Part shown: positions 17,060 through 26,121 of the stretch, in pieces
How the letters are laid out: every line of letters begins with the position of its first letter
How positions within the stretch are numbered: the first letter of the stretch is position 1
Origin: Flectobacillus roseus
Lineage (GTDB): Bacteria; Bacteroidota; Bacteroidia; Cytophagales; Spirosomataceae
Length of the DNA stretch: 64,000 nucleotides
Direction: 5' to 3' (one strand)
NCBI RefSeq assembly: GCF_030056665.1
Contig: NZ_JASHIG010000013.1
Program-made: the position numbers and the translations under genes
The notes under the pieces: generated by a model
What the model saw: the letters and a program-made list of their open reading frames with translations, nothing else
Databases searched by the model: none
What the model was told of the DNA's origin: nothing

Positions 17060-17539
17060 TTATTTTATGTCAAAATGAATTGTTAGATCTCCATTGCCCA
17101 CAGCATTAGCCAGTTTAGTAGGATCAATGATACTACCGAGCTTGGTATAGCTGTAGGTAGTTGATAGAGGTTGGTAAAAAAGAACAAGTGTGTTGGTACC
17201 ATACATCATCAAATCACCTGCCTGAATGCGTGAGGGAACTATTGGAGCAATAGGGAGGTGTTTAGGAAGACTAGCATATTTTTCATTGGCATTAAGCTCT
17301 GTCATCTTCAAGGTCAGAGGCAATAATGCTTTAAATGCCTTTGCTGTCTCATTATTCAAAAGAGCAGCCGTAAAGGATTGATTACCAATCTTTACTACAA
17401 TACTATCTTCTTTCATGCTAATTAAATCTTTAGGTGCTTCTTTTACAACGATATTCTCACTAGGGAGTGTAGCACTCTTTTCACATGCAATACCAAAAGC
17501 TAAAATGCTTCCTAATAGTGCCATTTGTTTTATCATCAT
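17060..17539 (-). CDS. Cyclophilin-like domain lipoprotein
   Basis: 159 aa when started at the Met-Met pair (17539). The N-terminus IKQMALLGSILAFGIACEKS is a lipoprotein signal with lipobox GIAC. The rest (IVVKIGNQSFTAALLNNETAKAFKALLPLTLKM, GDLMMYGTNTLVLFYQ, YTKLGSI, GDLTIHFDI) is the small cyclophilin-like fold found in Bacteroidota redox clusters. An uninterrupted frame runs from 17992 into this gene, but its middle is a shifted reading of the cupin gene end, so the internal start is preferred. It begins 8 bp after the cupin stop. Function unknown; such genes often sit with cupin and aldo-keto or alcohol dehydrogenase genes. Confidence 0.8.
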   Translation of the reverse strand: MMIKQMALLGSILAFGIACEKSATLPSENIVVKEAPKDLISMKEDSIVVKIGNQSFTAALLNNETAKAFKALLPLTLKMTELNANEKYASLPKHLPIAPIVPSRIQAGDLMMYGTNTLVLFYQPLSTTYSYTKLGSIIDPTKLANAVGNGDLTIHFDIK

Positions 17540-17547
17540 ATATAAGA

Positions 17548-17959
17548 TTAATAAGTCACTTGATTTACCCGTGCATACTCCTCCGTTGTTACTGGCTGAA
17601 GCCATGTCACTTGTACCCTCTTTAAAATTGGTAATAGCAATATGGGTCATTGCAGAAATGTTTGAAGCACCATGCCAGTGTTCAATGTTTTCAGGAATAT
17701 TTACGACATCTCCTTTGGTAATTTTACGAGCAGGATTTCCTTTTTCTTGATAAAACCCTTCTCCTTCAATCACAATAAGCACTTGTCCTTTGGGATGCGT
17801 ATGCCAGTTGGTTCTGGCGCCAACTTTAAAGGTTACACTCCCTGCCGAAAATTCATTATTATGGTCTTGTCCGACCAATGGCGTTAAAAATGCTTCTCCT
17901 GTAAACCAGTCCTGTGGTAATGGTTGTCCCAAAGGAAATAGACTATTTTCTGCTGACAT
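17548..17959 (-). pseudogene. Cupin-domain protein gene with a +1 frameshift near the 3' end
   Basis: From ATG 17959 (MSAENSLFPLGQPLP) the frame gives a typical small cupin: TNWHTHPKGQVLIVIEGEGFYQEKG and GDVVNIPENIEHWHGAS carry the metal-binding His/Glu/His. After FKEG the frame degenerates, but the next frame reads TWLQPVT then EEYARVNQVTY and stop at 17548, which is the normal family C-terminus. One extra base in the CCC run at 17616-17618 explains this. In the given sequence the unshifted frame runs on into the downstream lipoprotein, producing an artificial 310-aa fusion from 17992. Either a sequencing error or a real mutation. Confidence 0.8.
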
Positions 17960-17989
17960 TTTTGTAGATGTTTTTGTGAAAGATATTTG

Positions 17990-17997
17990 CAAAGGTA
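17990..17997 (-). promoter_or_regulatory. Candidate -7 box for the cupin gene
   Basis: On the minus strand TACCTTTG matches TAnnTTTG. Transcription would start near 17983, downstream of the ATG at 17992, which is why 17959 is chosen as the cupin start. No good -33 element was seen. Confidence 0.4.
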
Positions 17998-18078
17998 GGT
18001 GGAGAAACGCTCTTCTATTTTATAAAAAATACGGTTTTCATAACCAATTTTACCTAAAGACTGTCACCTCAATGCGTA

Positions 18079-18648
18079 TTAAACAAAGCTCCTGATTACC
18101 CTCGCTGGAACTCCAGCAACTACGGTATTGTCAGGAACGTCTTTACTCACGACTGCTCCAGCAGCAACAACCGCATTTTCGCCAACCGTTACGCCAGGTA
18201 AGATAGTTGCCGCTGCTCCAATCCAAGCATTTTTCTTGATATGTACCTTCCCTAATACCAGCGCTTTCCGTTCACTCGGATGTAGTGGATGGCTTTCGGA
18301 AATAAGACTTACTTTTGGAGCTATCATGACTTCATCTTCAATAATAATACCTCCCAAATCCAGAAAAGTGCAATCGTGGTTGATAAAAACGTTTTTACCC
18401 AACTGGATAAACCCACCAAAATTGGTATGAAAAGGAACAAACACCGTCGTACTTTCATCTATGTTTGTTCCTATAATTTGAGAAAGTATTTCTCTTGCTT
18501 GTTGTATATCAGTGGCGGTATTTAGTTTTGCGGACAGTTGCATCGTTTGCGATACTTTTTCCATGATTTTAGGATATTCAGGGTCATGAAAAGAAATCGT
18601 CTCGCCTGCGAGCATTCTGGTAAAAATATCGTTTGAGAATGTATTCAT
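18079..18648 (-). CDS. Sugar O-acetyltransferase, left-handed beta-helix (maltose O-acetyltransferase-like)
   Basis: 189 aa. An N-terminal helical cap (~1-60) precedes hexapeptide repeats (FINHDCTFLDLGGIIIEDEVMIAPKV, VHIKKNAWIGAAATILPGVTVGENAVVAAGAVVSKDV, ending VVAGVPARVI), which build the trimeric beta-helix of the LacA/Maa group. The catalytic His is in SESHPLHPSER. The enzyme moves acetyl from acetyl-CoA to a sugar hydroxyl in the cytoplasm. It heads a short minus-strand run with the cupin and lipoprotein genes, opposite an AraC regulator. Confidence 0.9.
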   Translation of the reverse strand: MNTFSNDIFTRMLAGETISFHDPEYPKIMEKVSQTMQLSAKLNTATDIQQAREILSQIIGTNIDESTTVFVPFHTNFGGFIQLGKNVFINHDCTFLDLGGIIIEDEVMIAPKVSLISESHPLHPSERKALVLGKVHIKKNAWIGAAATILPGVTVGENAVVAAGAVVSKDVPDNTVVAGVPARVIRSFV

Positions 18649-18863
18649 TTTTAAAAGAGTTTGTTAACATTAGATTGGCTGTAAGTTATAGTCTTGAATT
18701 TTATCAAATTCATTTATATTGTGTTTTTGGATAGTGTTAATCTGCTTCAAAATTATACTTTTGAAAGTCTGTTTTTTTTATAAATTTCACGGTTTTACTT
18801 ACCACTTTTACTGGTCTACACCACACGAATATTTTTCTTCCATAATTTAGAAGTATCACCAAA

Positions 18864-19760
18864 ATGGAAAAGACCATGGTTATTTATGATACCGTCAAAC
18901 AATACAGTCAGACATTCAACAATTCGGCGTTGCATCCTTTGATTAGTTTAGTCGATTTGGGAAAATCGACCCCTTTACCTCGTGTCAAGTTTAAAATGGG
19001 GATTTATGCTATTATTCTCAAAGAATCCAAGTGTGGCGATTTGCGTTATGGCAATACGTATTATGATTATGACGAAGGGACTATAGTATTTTTTGCACCT
19101 GAGCAAATCATTACAACAGAGCCAGAGGGAGAGATACATCAGCCCTTTGGTACTGCTTTGGTTTTTCATCCAGACTTAATCAAGGGTACATCGCTGGGGC
19201 GACAAATTCACGAGTTTAGCTATTTTTCATATCAGTCAAACGAAGCATTGCACGTATCTGAGCGAGAAAAAGAAACGATCATGAATTGTATCGAGAATAT
19301 TTCTACGGAAATCAATCAAAATATTGATAGACATAGCAAAAAGCTCATCATTGCTAATCTAGAATTATTGTTAAAATACTTTTCAAGATTTTATGATCGA
19401 CAGTTTATCACTCGTGAAGAAATTCATCAGGGTATTCTTTTGCAATTTGACCAACTATTGACCGATTATGTATATGGGAAAGATTTAGCTACGAAAGGAC
19501 TGCCATCAGTGGCATATTTTGCAGATTGCCTGCATTTATCTGCCAATTATTTTGGAGATTTAATCAAGAAGGAGACAGGGAAAACGGCATTAGAGTATAT
19601 CCAATTAAAATTGTTGGATTTTGCCAAGGAACGAGTGTTGGATACCACCAAGTCATTGAGTGAAATTTCGTATGAATTAGGCTTTAAATATCCTCAACAT
19701 TTCACCAGATTCTTTAAACAAAAACTTGGTGTCACACCATTAGAATATCGTTTAAATTAG
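18864..19760 (+). CDS. AraC-family transcriptional regulator
   Basis: 298 aa. The first ~170 residues form a cupin-like sensor of the AraC_binding type (YGNTYYDYDEGTIVFFAPEQ), and the C-terminal ~100 residues contain both AraC helix-turn-helix units (VAYFADCLHLSANYFGDLIKKETG and LSEISYELGFKYPQHFTRFFKQKLG, ending TPLEYR). It is divergent from the acetyltransferase/cupin/lipoprotein group; regulators of this kind normally control the neighbouring oxidoreductase cluster, here partly decayed. Confidence 0.9.
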   Translation: MEKTMVIYDTVKQYSQTFNNSALHPLISLVDLGKSTPLPRVKFKMGIYAIILKESKCGDLRYGNTYYDYDEGTIVFFAPEQIITTEPEGEIHQPFGTALVFHPDLIKGTSLGRQIHEFSYFSYQSNEALHVSEREKETIMNCIENISTEINQNIDRHSKKLIIANLELLLKYFSRFYDRQFITREEIHQGILLQFDQLLTDYVYGKDLATKGLPSVAYFADCLHLSANYFGDLIKKETGKTALEYIQLKLLDFAKERVLDTTKSLSEISYELGFKYPQHFTRFFKQKLGVTPLEYRLN

Positions 19761-19947
19761 CTGTGAGGGATTTTTGATTTAGTGAATTGAGATTATTTCG
19801 TCGAGTATTGTCCTGTGGCCAATAGCCACTTTTGTTACTTTCATTCACGAAAGAATGATTGATAAAGTTTTCCAGAAATGGCACAAGTAATTTTTCTGTT
19901 CTGAGTTCCCGCTGTGCTTTACCTAATTCTACAAAATGATTTAATTA

Positions 19948-20096
19948 ATCGTGCAGAATTAGATTTAAATTTTGTGTTTTAGGCAACAGGCATAAGGCAA
20001 AGCGTGTTAAAATGTTTTTTCAAAGCCCACTGCCGAAAGCCGATACCTGAAAGCCTAAAGCCCCAAAGTTGAATTTTATTTTGCCTACTATCTTGA
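19948..20096 (+). repeat. Dispersed repeat R1, copy 3, with heptad arrays
   Basis: The 352-bp spacer between convergent regulators has no gene. This copy has the clearest architecture: AATCGTGCAGAATTAG, then AGGCAAC/AGGCATA/AGGCAAA (19981-20001), GTGTTAAAATGTTTTTT, then six exact 7-bp units at 20024-20065 (AGCCCAC to AGCCCCA) and TTGAATTTTATTTTGCC. Confidence 0.78.
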
Positions 20097-20112
20097 TAAT
20101 TCAATTTTACAC

Positions 20113-20823
20113 TTATTCGGCAAAAAGTCTCGCAAAATGGTTTTCGAGGTGGTTTCTCATGCCATTGCGGAAAAGTTCTGGCGATCCATTCTCCAAAATA
20201 TCTACCAAGCCTTTGTGAGAGACAAATTTCTTTTGTGGTAAATCCTTTTTTAGTAATCCACTGTTGTGTACGTAATCAAAGATAGGGAGTAACATTTTCT
20301 GGAAACTTTTGAGGGTTTTGTTGCCAGTAATTTCATAAAGCTTTCCGTGAAAATTGATTTCATGTTCGATATTGAACAAATGTGATTCGCTCGAACTAGG
20401 TTCATTTTTGACAATTTCCTTCAACTCATCAATATCCTTTTGTGTAATTTTTTGAAAAATCAAATCAGCCATTCCAATTTCCAACACCAAACGTAATTCA
20501 AAAATTTCACGCAAAGTATCCTCATCCAGAATGTAAGGATTCATGCTTTTGCTCATGATACCTACAATATCTGGGCTTGTAATAACGGAGCCTTTTTTCT
20601 TTTTGGATTCGACAATACCCATGGTTCGTAGTCGAGTAATCGCTTCACGGATTACTGTTCTACTCACGCCCAAAAGCTCGACTAACTCCACTTCTTTGGG
20701 AATTACGTCACCAACTTTGAGTTTTCTGCTTTGGAGTAACTCCACCAAATTGGCCTCAACTTTATCTACCAACGAACTATTATCTACTGCGATGAAGCTA
20801 TCGCTAAAATCTTCATTTGTCAT
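20113..20823 (-). CDS. GntR-family regulator, FadR subfamily (FCD domain)
   Basis: 236 aa. The winged helix-turn-helix (~20-90) shows GDVIPKEVELVELLGVSRTVIREAITRL, and the C-terminal all-helical FCD domain (~100-225) has the usual Asp/His effector or metal-site pattern (FELRLVLEIGMADL, EHEINFHGKLYE, VSHKGLVDIL). It is divergent from the sialic acid operon and most likely represses it, responding to sialic acid or a breakdown product as NanR does; that role is inferred from position. A 15-bp palindrome before susC is a candidate target. Confidence 0.9.
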   Translation of the reverse strand: MTNEDFSDSFIAVDNSSLVDKVEANLVELLQSRKLKVGDVIPKEVELVELLGVSRTVIREAITRLRTMGIVESKKKKGSVITSPDIVGIMSKSMNPYILDEDTLREIFELRLVLEIGMADLIFQKITQKDIDELKEIVKNEPSSSESHLFNIEHEINFHGKLYEITGNKTLKSFQKMLLPIFDYVHNSGLLKKDLPQKKFVSHKGLVDILENGSPELFRNGMRNHLENHFARLFAE

Positions 20824-21000
20824 ATTATGTATTACTTATTTTCATAAAAGTAGTATAATCTATCGATTTTGAAAAGCAAAACGTATGAAAATTCGAGCTA
20901 GATGCTCTGCAAGGGGTATTTTATTATTTTGTCTAACATGAAAACTATTTTTTACTCTAGAATATCTATTTATAACAAGAAATATTTATTGTATCCTAAA

Positions 21001-21068
21001 TAAGTATTACATGTTAAACATAAAAATACTTATAAATAAGGCTTTACTACCTTGTTTTAATAAGTATT
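21001..21068. promoter_or_regulatory. TAAGTATT inverted and direct repeats before susC
   Basis: TAAGTATT occurs at 21001-21008, inverted at 21025-21032 and directly again at 21061-21068, in a spacer of very high AT content (20824-21177). It may bind an activator such as a CRP homologue; this is weak. Confidence 0.3.
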
Positions 21069-21109
21069 TACTACTAAAATAAAATATTTTATAAAAATGT
21101 TACTAAAAA

Positions 21110-21142
21110 TTTGCAAAAGTAGATTGTCACTCTATAACTTTG
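21110..21142 (+). promoter_or_regulatory. Candidate promoter of the sialic acid operon
   Basis: TTTG at 21110-21113 and TAACTTTG at 21135-21142, 21 bp apart, approximate the Bacteroidota -33/-7 pattern (usual spacing 19). The start codon follows 35 bp after the -7 box. Confidence 0.5.
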
Positions 21143-21157
21143 TTATGTCATACATAA
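21143..21157. promoter_or_regulatory. Candidate GntR operator
   Basis: TTATGT-CAT-ACATAA is a perfect 6-3-6 palindrome, the geometry of GntR/FadR sites, placed between the -7 box and the susC start where a repressor would block transcription. The 10-mer ATACATAATA (21150-21159) is repeated in inverted form at 20823-20832, beside the start of the gntR gene. Confidence 0.5.
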
Positions 21158-21177
21158 TACATTAACTAAACTATATT

Positions 21178-24100
21178 ATGAAAAACATTTATCAGAAAGT
21201 GGGTTTACTCATGATTTGCATTTTGTGGACATTTGTTTCATGGGGGCAAAGCAAAAAAGTGAGCGGAAAAATTACCGCTTTAGAAAATGGCGAAGCGCTA
21301 CCCGGTGTTTCGATTCTCTTGAAAGGGAAAACACAAGGCGCCAGTACCAACGAAAAAGGCGAGTTTGCCTTAGTGGCTTCAGAAGGCGATATTTTGGTGA
21401 TTAGCTATGTGGGATATATCAAAGAGGAAATCAAAATAGGAACTGCAACCAATTTGAGTGTACAGTTGCGCTCGGATGTCACTTCGTTAGGAGAAGTCGT
21501 GGTAGTAGGTTATGGCACACAATCGAGACGAAATATTACGAGCTCGATTGGAAAACTTGAAAAAGACATACTCGCTAATGCCCCAAGAGCTAACCTTGGA
21601 ACAGCCTTGCAGGGGTCTTTGGCAGGCTTACAAGTCATCAACCGATCGGGAACGCCAGGTGCCGCACCTACCATTTTACTTCGTGGGGGCGCCTCAATCA
21701 ATAGCCCAGGAGCGCCGTTGGTTGTGGTTGATGGAGTGATTAGAGCACTCAACGACATTGCTCCAGACGATATTGAATCGATGGAACTTTTGAAGGATGC
21801 TGCTTCAACGGCCATTTATGGAGCAAGAGCCAACAATGGGGTAATTTTGATTACTACCAAACAAGGAAAAGCAGGTGTGGCAAGAGTGAATTACAAGTTT
21901 ACGTTGGGTTACAACCAAAATCGACAAGGATATAAGTACATGAATGCTCGTGATTATATCTATTACAATCGCTTGGGAAATTTGAACTCAGGTAGAACAT
22001 TGGCGCAAGTTAATGCCACTCGTGGGTATGGCTTATTGACGGATGCTGCCAATTTAGGCTTATTTGATATTCGTGCCAAAACGCCTGCCAATGCTGGTTT
22101 GCTGGCGCAAGGTTGGCAATCGATGGATGACCCTTACGGTGGTTCAATTTTATACAAAGATCATGGTGGCGAAATTGAGAATTTGGTTTTTAGAAATACC
22201 TATACGCAAGACCATTACCTGAGCGTAGAGGGTGGCAATGATAAAGGAAAGTACTTTGCTAGTTTTGATTATTACAATGAACAAGGAGTAATTGTTGGTT
22301 CTGACTACAAGCGCTACACAGGGAATTTGAATGGCTCTTACAAGGTAAAACCAAATTTAGAAATTTCGACAGGGGCAACGTTTTCGACTTCGTCTCAAAT
22401 CGGAACGCTTGGTTCCGAAGCTAATACTCTATACAGAAGTTTAGCAATTTGGCCAACCATGAATCCATGGTTAGATTCTTTGAAAACTCAGCCAAACCCT
22501 GGTAATGGTGTTACAGACGGAAACCCACTGTACTGGTTACAGAAAACAAAGCGTGAAAATGAGGTAAATCGTATTACAGTTAATGCTTCGGCGAAGTATG
22601 ATATTACCAAAGATTTGTATTTGAAAGTCTCAGGCAATGCGTATTTGTTTGAGTCGCTGAATAACTCATTTAGTTTAGCCACTCAGAATTATACAAACTT
22701 GTACACTAATCCAGTGTCGTATAGCAATACCACTAGAAATGCATCATCGCTATTCTCTCGTTCGTTCCAACAGCAATACAATGCGATTTTGAATTACCAG
22801 AAAAATCTGGGAGATAAACATCATTTGACTGCCATGATCGGTACAGAATATTTCAAACAAAAAACTTTTGAAATGCAAGTTTTAGGTCAAAATGCACCAA
22901 CCGATGACATTGAAACTGCTAATGCTTCGACCACTTTTGCGGCTGGAAGTAATTATTCTTACAAAGATGAATATCGTATTTTCTCACAATTTGGTCGTTT
23001 GAACTATGATTTTGATGAACGCTATTTGTTGAATTTTGTGGTAAGAAGAGATGGTATTTCAAGTTTGGCTTCGGATAATCGATTTGGTATTTTTCCGGGG
23101 ATGTCGGCAGGCTGGAATTTACACAAAGAGGAATTTTTCAAAAATAGTAGTTTGAGTGATTATGTGAGTTCAGTAAAACCAAGATTTAGTTACGGAGTAA
23201 ATGGTAACGTTGCAGGTATTGGTAATTATGAAGTGCAAGGAGTTTATGGTTCGCAAGGAAATTACAATACCAATTTGGGCTTTTTGAGCACAAGCATTAT
23301 TAACACAGGCTTGCGCTGGGAGAAAAGTACTACTTTGGACGTTGGTGTAGACCTTGGTTTACTCAAAAATCGTATCAGTTTGATGGTGGATTATTATGAC
23401 CGTCGTACCAGTGATTTGTTGACCAATTTAACACTACCTAGTTATACAGGATACAGCTCAGTGCGTACCAATTTGGGCACTTTCCAAAATACAGGGTTAG
23501 AATTAACCTTAAATGCTACAATTCTACAAAAACCAAATGGATTAGTTTGGAATGTTGGTGGAAATGTTTCGTTCGTTGCCAACAAAATTTTACAGCTTCC
23601 ATACAACGGCAATGAAAATAATCGTCAAGGCGGATTGCAAGTGTATGACCCTGCACAAGGAAAAGTCGTGTGGGTAGGAGGTTTGCAAGAAGGTCAGCCG
23701 TTAGGTGCTATTTATGGCTACAAACAGGTTTCTATTTTCAAAAATGATGAAGAAGTAGCTCGTATTGCAGGTAATAGAGTTGATAATGTCGCAGGAATTG
23801 GCGGTCCATCGACAACGATGACTAATAAAATTGCCCCAGGAGATGTCAATTGGCTCGATGTAGATAACAACAATATCATCGACTCTCGCGACCAAGTGTA
23901 TTTGGGAAATGTTAACCCGAATGTCATAGGAGGTTTTACTTCTACCTTGTCTTACAAACGCTTTTCTCTCTTTACCAGATTTGATTTTGCTTTAGGGCAT
24001 ACGATTTATAATGACCTTGTGGCTCGTACATTGGGTAACTATCAAGGTACTTTCAACTATCTCGAATTGCAGAAAAATGCTTGGTCGCCAACTAATACGG

Positions 24101-24450
24101 ATACTGATATTCCAAAAGTGTATTATGCAGACCAAGTTGGCGCACCAGCAGGAAAGAAAAACTATACAAGAGCTAACAACGCTGGAGCAGTTTTGAATGG
24201 AAACAATTCAAGATTTTATGAAAAAGGGGATTACTTAGCTTGTCGTGAAATTACGCTTTCTTATGATTTATCGAAAAGCACCATAGTGAATAAACTATTC
24301 TCACAAACTCGTATTTACGCCAACTTCAATAATCTTTTCTATATCAGTAAGTTTAGCGGTCCTTCGCCAGAGCCAGCTTCGGGAGGAATCTATTCGGGTA
24401 CGTACCCAACACCAAGAATGGTTGTGATGGGAGTACAAGTGTCATTTTAA
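21178..24450 (+). CDS. SusC/RagA-type TonB-linked outer-membrane transporter (sialic acid locus)
   Basis: 1090 aa with a signal peptide (WTFVSWGQ). Order: carboxypeptidase-like regulatory domain (~25-105, GKITALENGEALPGVSILLKG), plug domain (VVVGYGTQSRRNITSSIGKL, LLRGGASIN, ILLLKDAASTAIYGARANNGVI-type motif), then the 22-strand barrel ending in Phe (VMGVQVSF). It imports glycans bound by the SusD partner with energy from TonB. Its place before the lyase, epimerase and sialidase genes makes it the NanO equivalent. SusD follows after 18 bp. Confidence 0.95.
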   Translation: MKNIYQKVGLLMICILWTFVSWGQSKKVSGKITALENGEALPGVSILLKGKTQGASTNEKGEFALVASEGDILVISYVGYIKEEIKIGTATNLSVQLRSDVTSLGEVVVVGYGTQSRRNITSSIGKLEKDILANAPRANLGTALQGSLAGLQVINRSGTPGAAPTILLRGGASINSPGAPLVVVDGVIRALNDIAPDDIESMELLKDAASTAIYGARANNGVILITTKQGKAGVARVNYKFTLGYNQNRQGYKYMNARDYIYYNRLGNLNSGRTLAQVNATRGYGLLTDAANLGLFDIRAKTPANAGLLAQGWQSMDDPYGGSILYKDHGGEIENLVFRNTYTQDHYLSVEGGNDKGKYFASFDYYNEQGVIVGSDYKRYTGNLNGSYKVKPNLEISTGATFSTSSQIGTLGSEANTLYRSLAIWPTMNPWLDSLKTQPNPGNGVTDGNPLYWLQKTKRENEVNRITVNASAKYDITKDLYLKVSGNAYLFESLNNSFSLATQNYTNLYTNPVSYSNTTRNASSLFSRSFQQQYNAILNYQKNLGDKHHLTAMIGTEYFKQKTFEMQVLGQNAPTDDIETANASTTFAAGSNYSYKDEYRIFSQFGRLNYDFDERYLLNFVVRRDGISSLASDNRFGIFPGMSAGWNLHKEEFFKNSSLSDYVSSVKPRFSYGVNGNVAGIGNYEVQGVYGSQGNYNTNLGFLSTSIINTGLRWEKSTTLDVGVDLGLLKNRISLMVDYYDRRTSDLLTNLTLPSYTGYSSVRTNLGTFQNTGLELTLNATILQKPNGLVWNVGGNVSFVANKILQLPYNGNENNRQGGLQVYDPAQGKVVWVGGLQEGQPLGAIYGYKQVSIFKNDEEVARIAGNRVDNVAGIGGPSTTMTNKIAPGDVNWLDVDNNNIIDSRDQVYLGNVNPNVIGGFTSTLSYKRFSLFTRFDFALGHTIYNDLVARTLGNYQGTFNYLELQKNAWSPTNTDTDIPKVYYADQVGAPAGKKNYTRANNAGAVLNGNNSRFYEKGDYLACREITLSYDLSKSTIVNKLFSQTRIYANFNNLFYISKFSGPSPEPASGGIYSGTYPTPRMVVMGVQVSF

Positions 24451-24468
24451 TATTAAAGAAACCGATTT

Positions 24469-26004
24469 ATGAAAAAGATATTTAAGATAACCTTTTTAGG
24501 AATAGCGATAGGTTTGGGATTGACCGCTTGTAATACAAGTCTCGACCTAGCACCTATCAGTAGCATCAGTGATGCCAATTACTGGAAAACAGCCGACCAA
24601 TTCGATGCTTTTGTTTCGGGAGTTCATTCAAGACTAAGAAGTCATAATGCCAATATTCAAGCATTGGGCGAAATGCGCTCGGATATATTTGGTACTGAGG
24701 CTAATAGCGCCAGTACCTTCACGGGTGAGGCCACACAAGGATTAGAAAGAATGTGGCAACATACCCTCGATTTGGACAACTCAGGTGTAAGTAATTTTGG
24801 CGGATTTTATACCAATATTGTACAGTTAAATTTATTGATTAGTAAGTTAAATACAACCAATATTGTAAGTACTACCAACAAGAATTACTATTTGGGAATA
24901 GCCTACGGAATGCGTGCCTATTATTACTTTCATTTGTATCGTACATGGGGTAGCGTAGTGATTCAGACAGAGCCAGTATTGTCCATTGATATTGCCAACT
25001 TGGCAAAAGAGGCTTCTCCAGAATCGGCAGTGATGGATTTGATAAAATCAGATATTGATAAATCTATTGCTAGTTTTGGTAGTGATTATTCTTTCAGAAA
25101 TAACAAAGGCTATTGGTCAAAAGCCGCATCATTGATGCTCAAAGCAGAAGTATCATTATGGAATAGTCAGCGAGGTGGTGGTGTAGCCGATGCCACAACG
25201 GCATTGAATGCTTTGAACGAAATCAGAACCAATATCCCCAATCTTACGCTGTTACCTAGTTTTAGTACTGTTTTTGCCTCAAATAATAAAGGTAATAACG
25301 AAATCATTTTTGTCATTCGCTATGTATTGAATGAAGCAAGTATGGGTTTTGTATCGAGTAGCTTTGTTCCGCAAACAGGTTTGATTGCAAACTTTTATGA
25401 CTTGAATGGCTCTCGCCAGTTCAACGTGAATACCGATAACTGGAGTGGATTTCTACGTGCTCCTGTGCGTATTGCCACATTCAAAAAATTTGATGAAGCC
25501 GATACTCGTCGTTTGTCTTCGATTCAGCCAGCTTTTGAAAAGCGTAGCACAGGTTTTGAGTTGGTAGGTTGTTTTACCAATAAATTCCAAGGCGAGCAAA
25601 ATGCAGGCTCACGTGTATATACCAACGATTATCCTATTTATCGTTTTGCAGATTTACTATTGCTTACTGCCGAGGCTAAAATACTATTAGGTCAAGACCC
25701 ATCAGCCGAAATCAATCAGGTGCGTGCTAGAGCTTTTGGTGCTAATTATGTGGCTAGTAAATACGGTTTCCCGAATCAAGCCAGAGATAAAGACCCTAAA
25801 AATGCTATATTAGATGAGCGTTTGTTTGAGTTCATTTTTGAAGGAAAACGTTGGTATGACCTTCGTAGATTTGGCAATAGCTATGTTTTTGCCAATACGA
25901 CTTTATCAAGCAATGAAGCTTACAAAGTGCTATGGCCAATCGATCGTAACTCATTGACCAATAATCGTTCACTGGTACAAACAGCAGGATATCCAAGTTT
26001 TTAA
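24469..26004 (+). CDS. SusD/RagB-type surface glycan-binding lipoprotein (sialic acid locus)
   Basis: 511 aa with lipobox GLTAC (Cys21). SusD_RagB features: N-terminal ISSISDANYWKTADQFDAFV, TPR-like helices, YRFADLLLLTAEAKIL and the C-terminal ILDERLFEFIFEGKRWYDLRRFG hallmark. It lids the SusC barrel and binds substrate, corresponding to the NanU role of Bacteroides and Tannerella sialic acid systems. A hairpin follows the stop, which may lower expression of downstream genes. Confidence 0.95.
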   Translation: MKKIFKITFLGIAIGLGLTACNTSLDLAPISSISDANYWKTADQFDAFVSGVHSRLRSHNANIQALGEMRSDIFGTEANSASTFTGEATQGLERMWQHTLDLDNSGVSNFGGFYTNIVQLNLLISKLNTTNIVSTTNKNYYLGIAYGMRAYYYFHLYRTWGSVVIQTEPVLSIDIANLAKEASPESAVMDLIKSDIDKSIASFGSDYSFRNNKGYWSKAASLMLKAEVSLWNSQRGGGVADATTALNALNEIRTNIPNLTLLPSFSTVFASNNKGNNEIIFVIRYVLNEASMGFVSSSFVPQTGLIANFYDLNGSRQFNVNTDNWSGFLRAPVRIATFKKFDEADTRRLSSIQPAFEKRSTGFELVGCFTNKFQGEQNAGSRVYTNDYPIYRFADLLLLTAEAKILLGQDPSAEINQVRARAFGANYVASKYGFPNQARDKDPKNAILDERLFEFIFEGKRWYDLRRFGNSYVFANTTLSSNEAYKVLWPIDRNSLTNNRSLVQTAGYPSF

Positions 26005-26026
26005 TTTGAATTAAGAAAACTATAAA

Positions 26027-26092
26027 AAAGGCAATTATAGAGGTACAAGTGAAGAAGATTTTAGTGTAAAAACTTTGTACCTCTATGCCTTT
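26027..26092 (+). terminator. Hairpin between susD and nanA, likely attenuator
   Basis: A 12-bp perfect stem (26037-26048 with 26075-26086, ATAGAGGTACAA) is extended by six more pairs (AAAGGC/GCCTTT) after a 4-nt bulge. Position after susD matches intra-operonic hairpins of other SusCD loci that reduce read-through. Confidence 0.6.
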
Positions 26093-26121
26093 GATTTATT
26101 GTCCCTAAAATAAATAATATT

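Noticed and set aside
17060..17992. A genuine cupin-cyclophilin fusion protein
   Set aside because: The linker is an out-of-frame reading of the normal cupin C-terminus and contains an intact lipoprotein signal; two genes explain it better.
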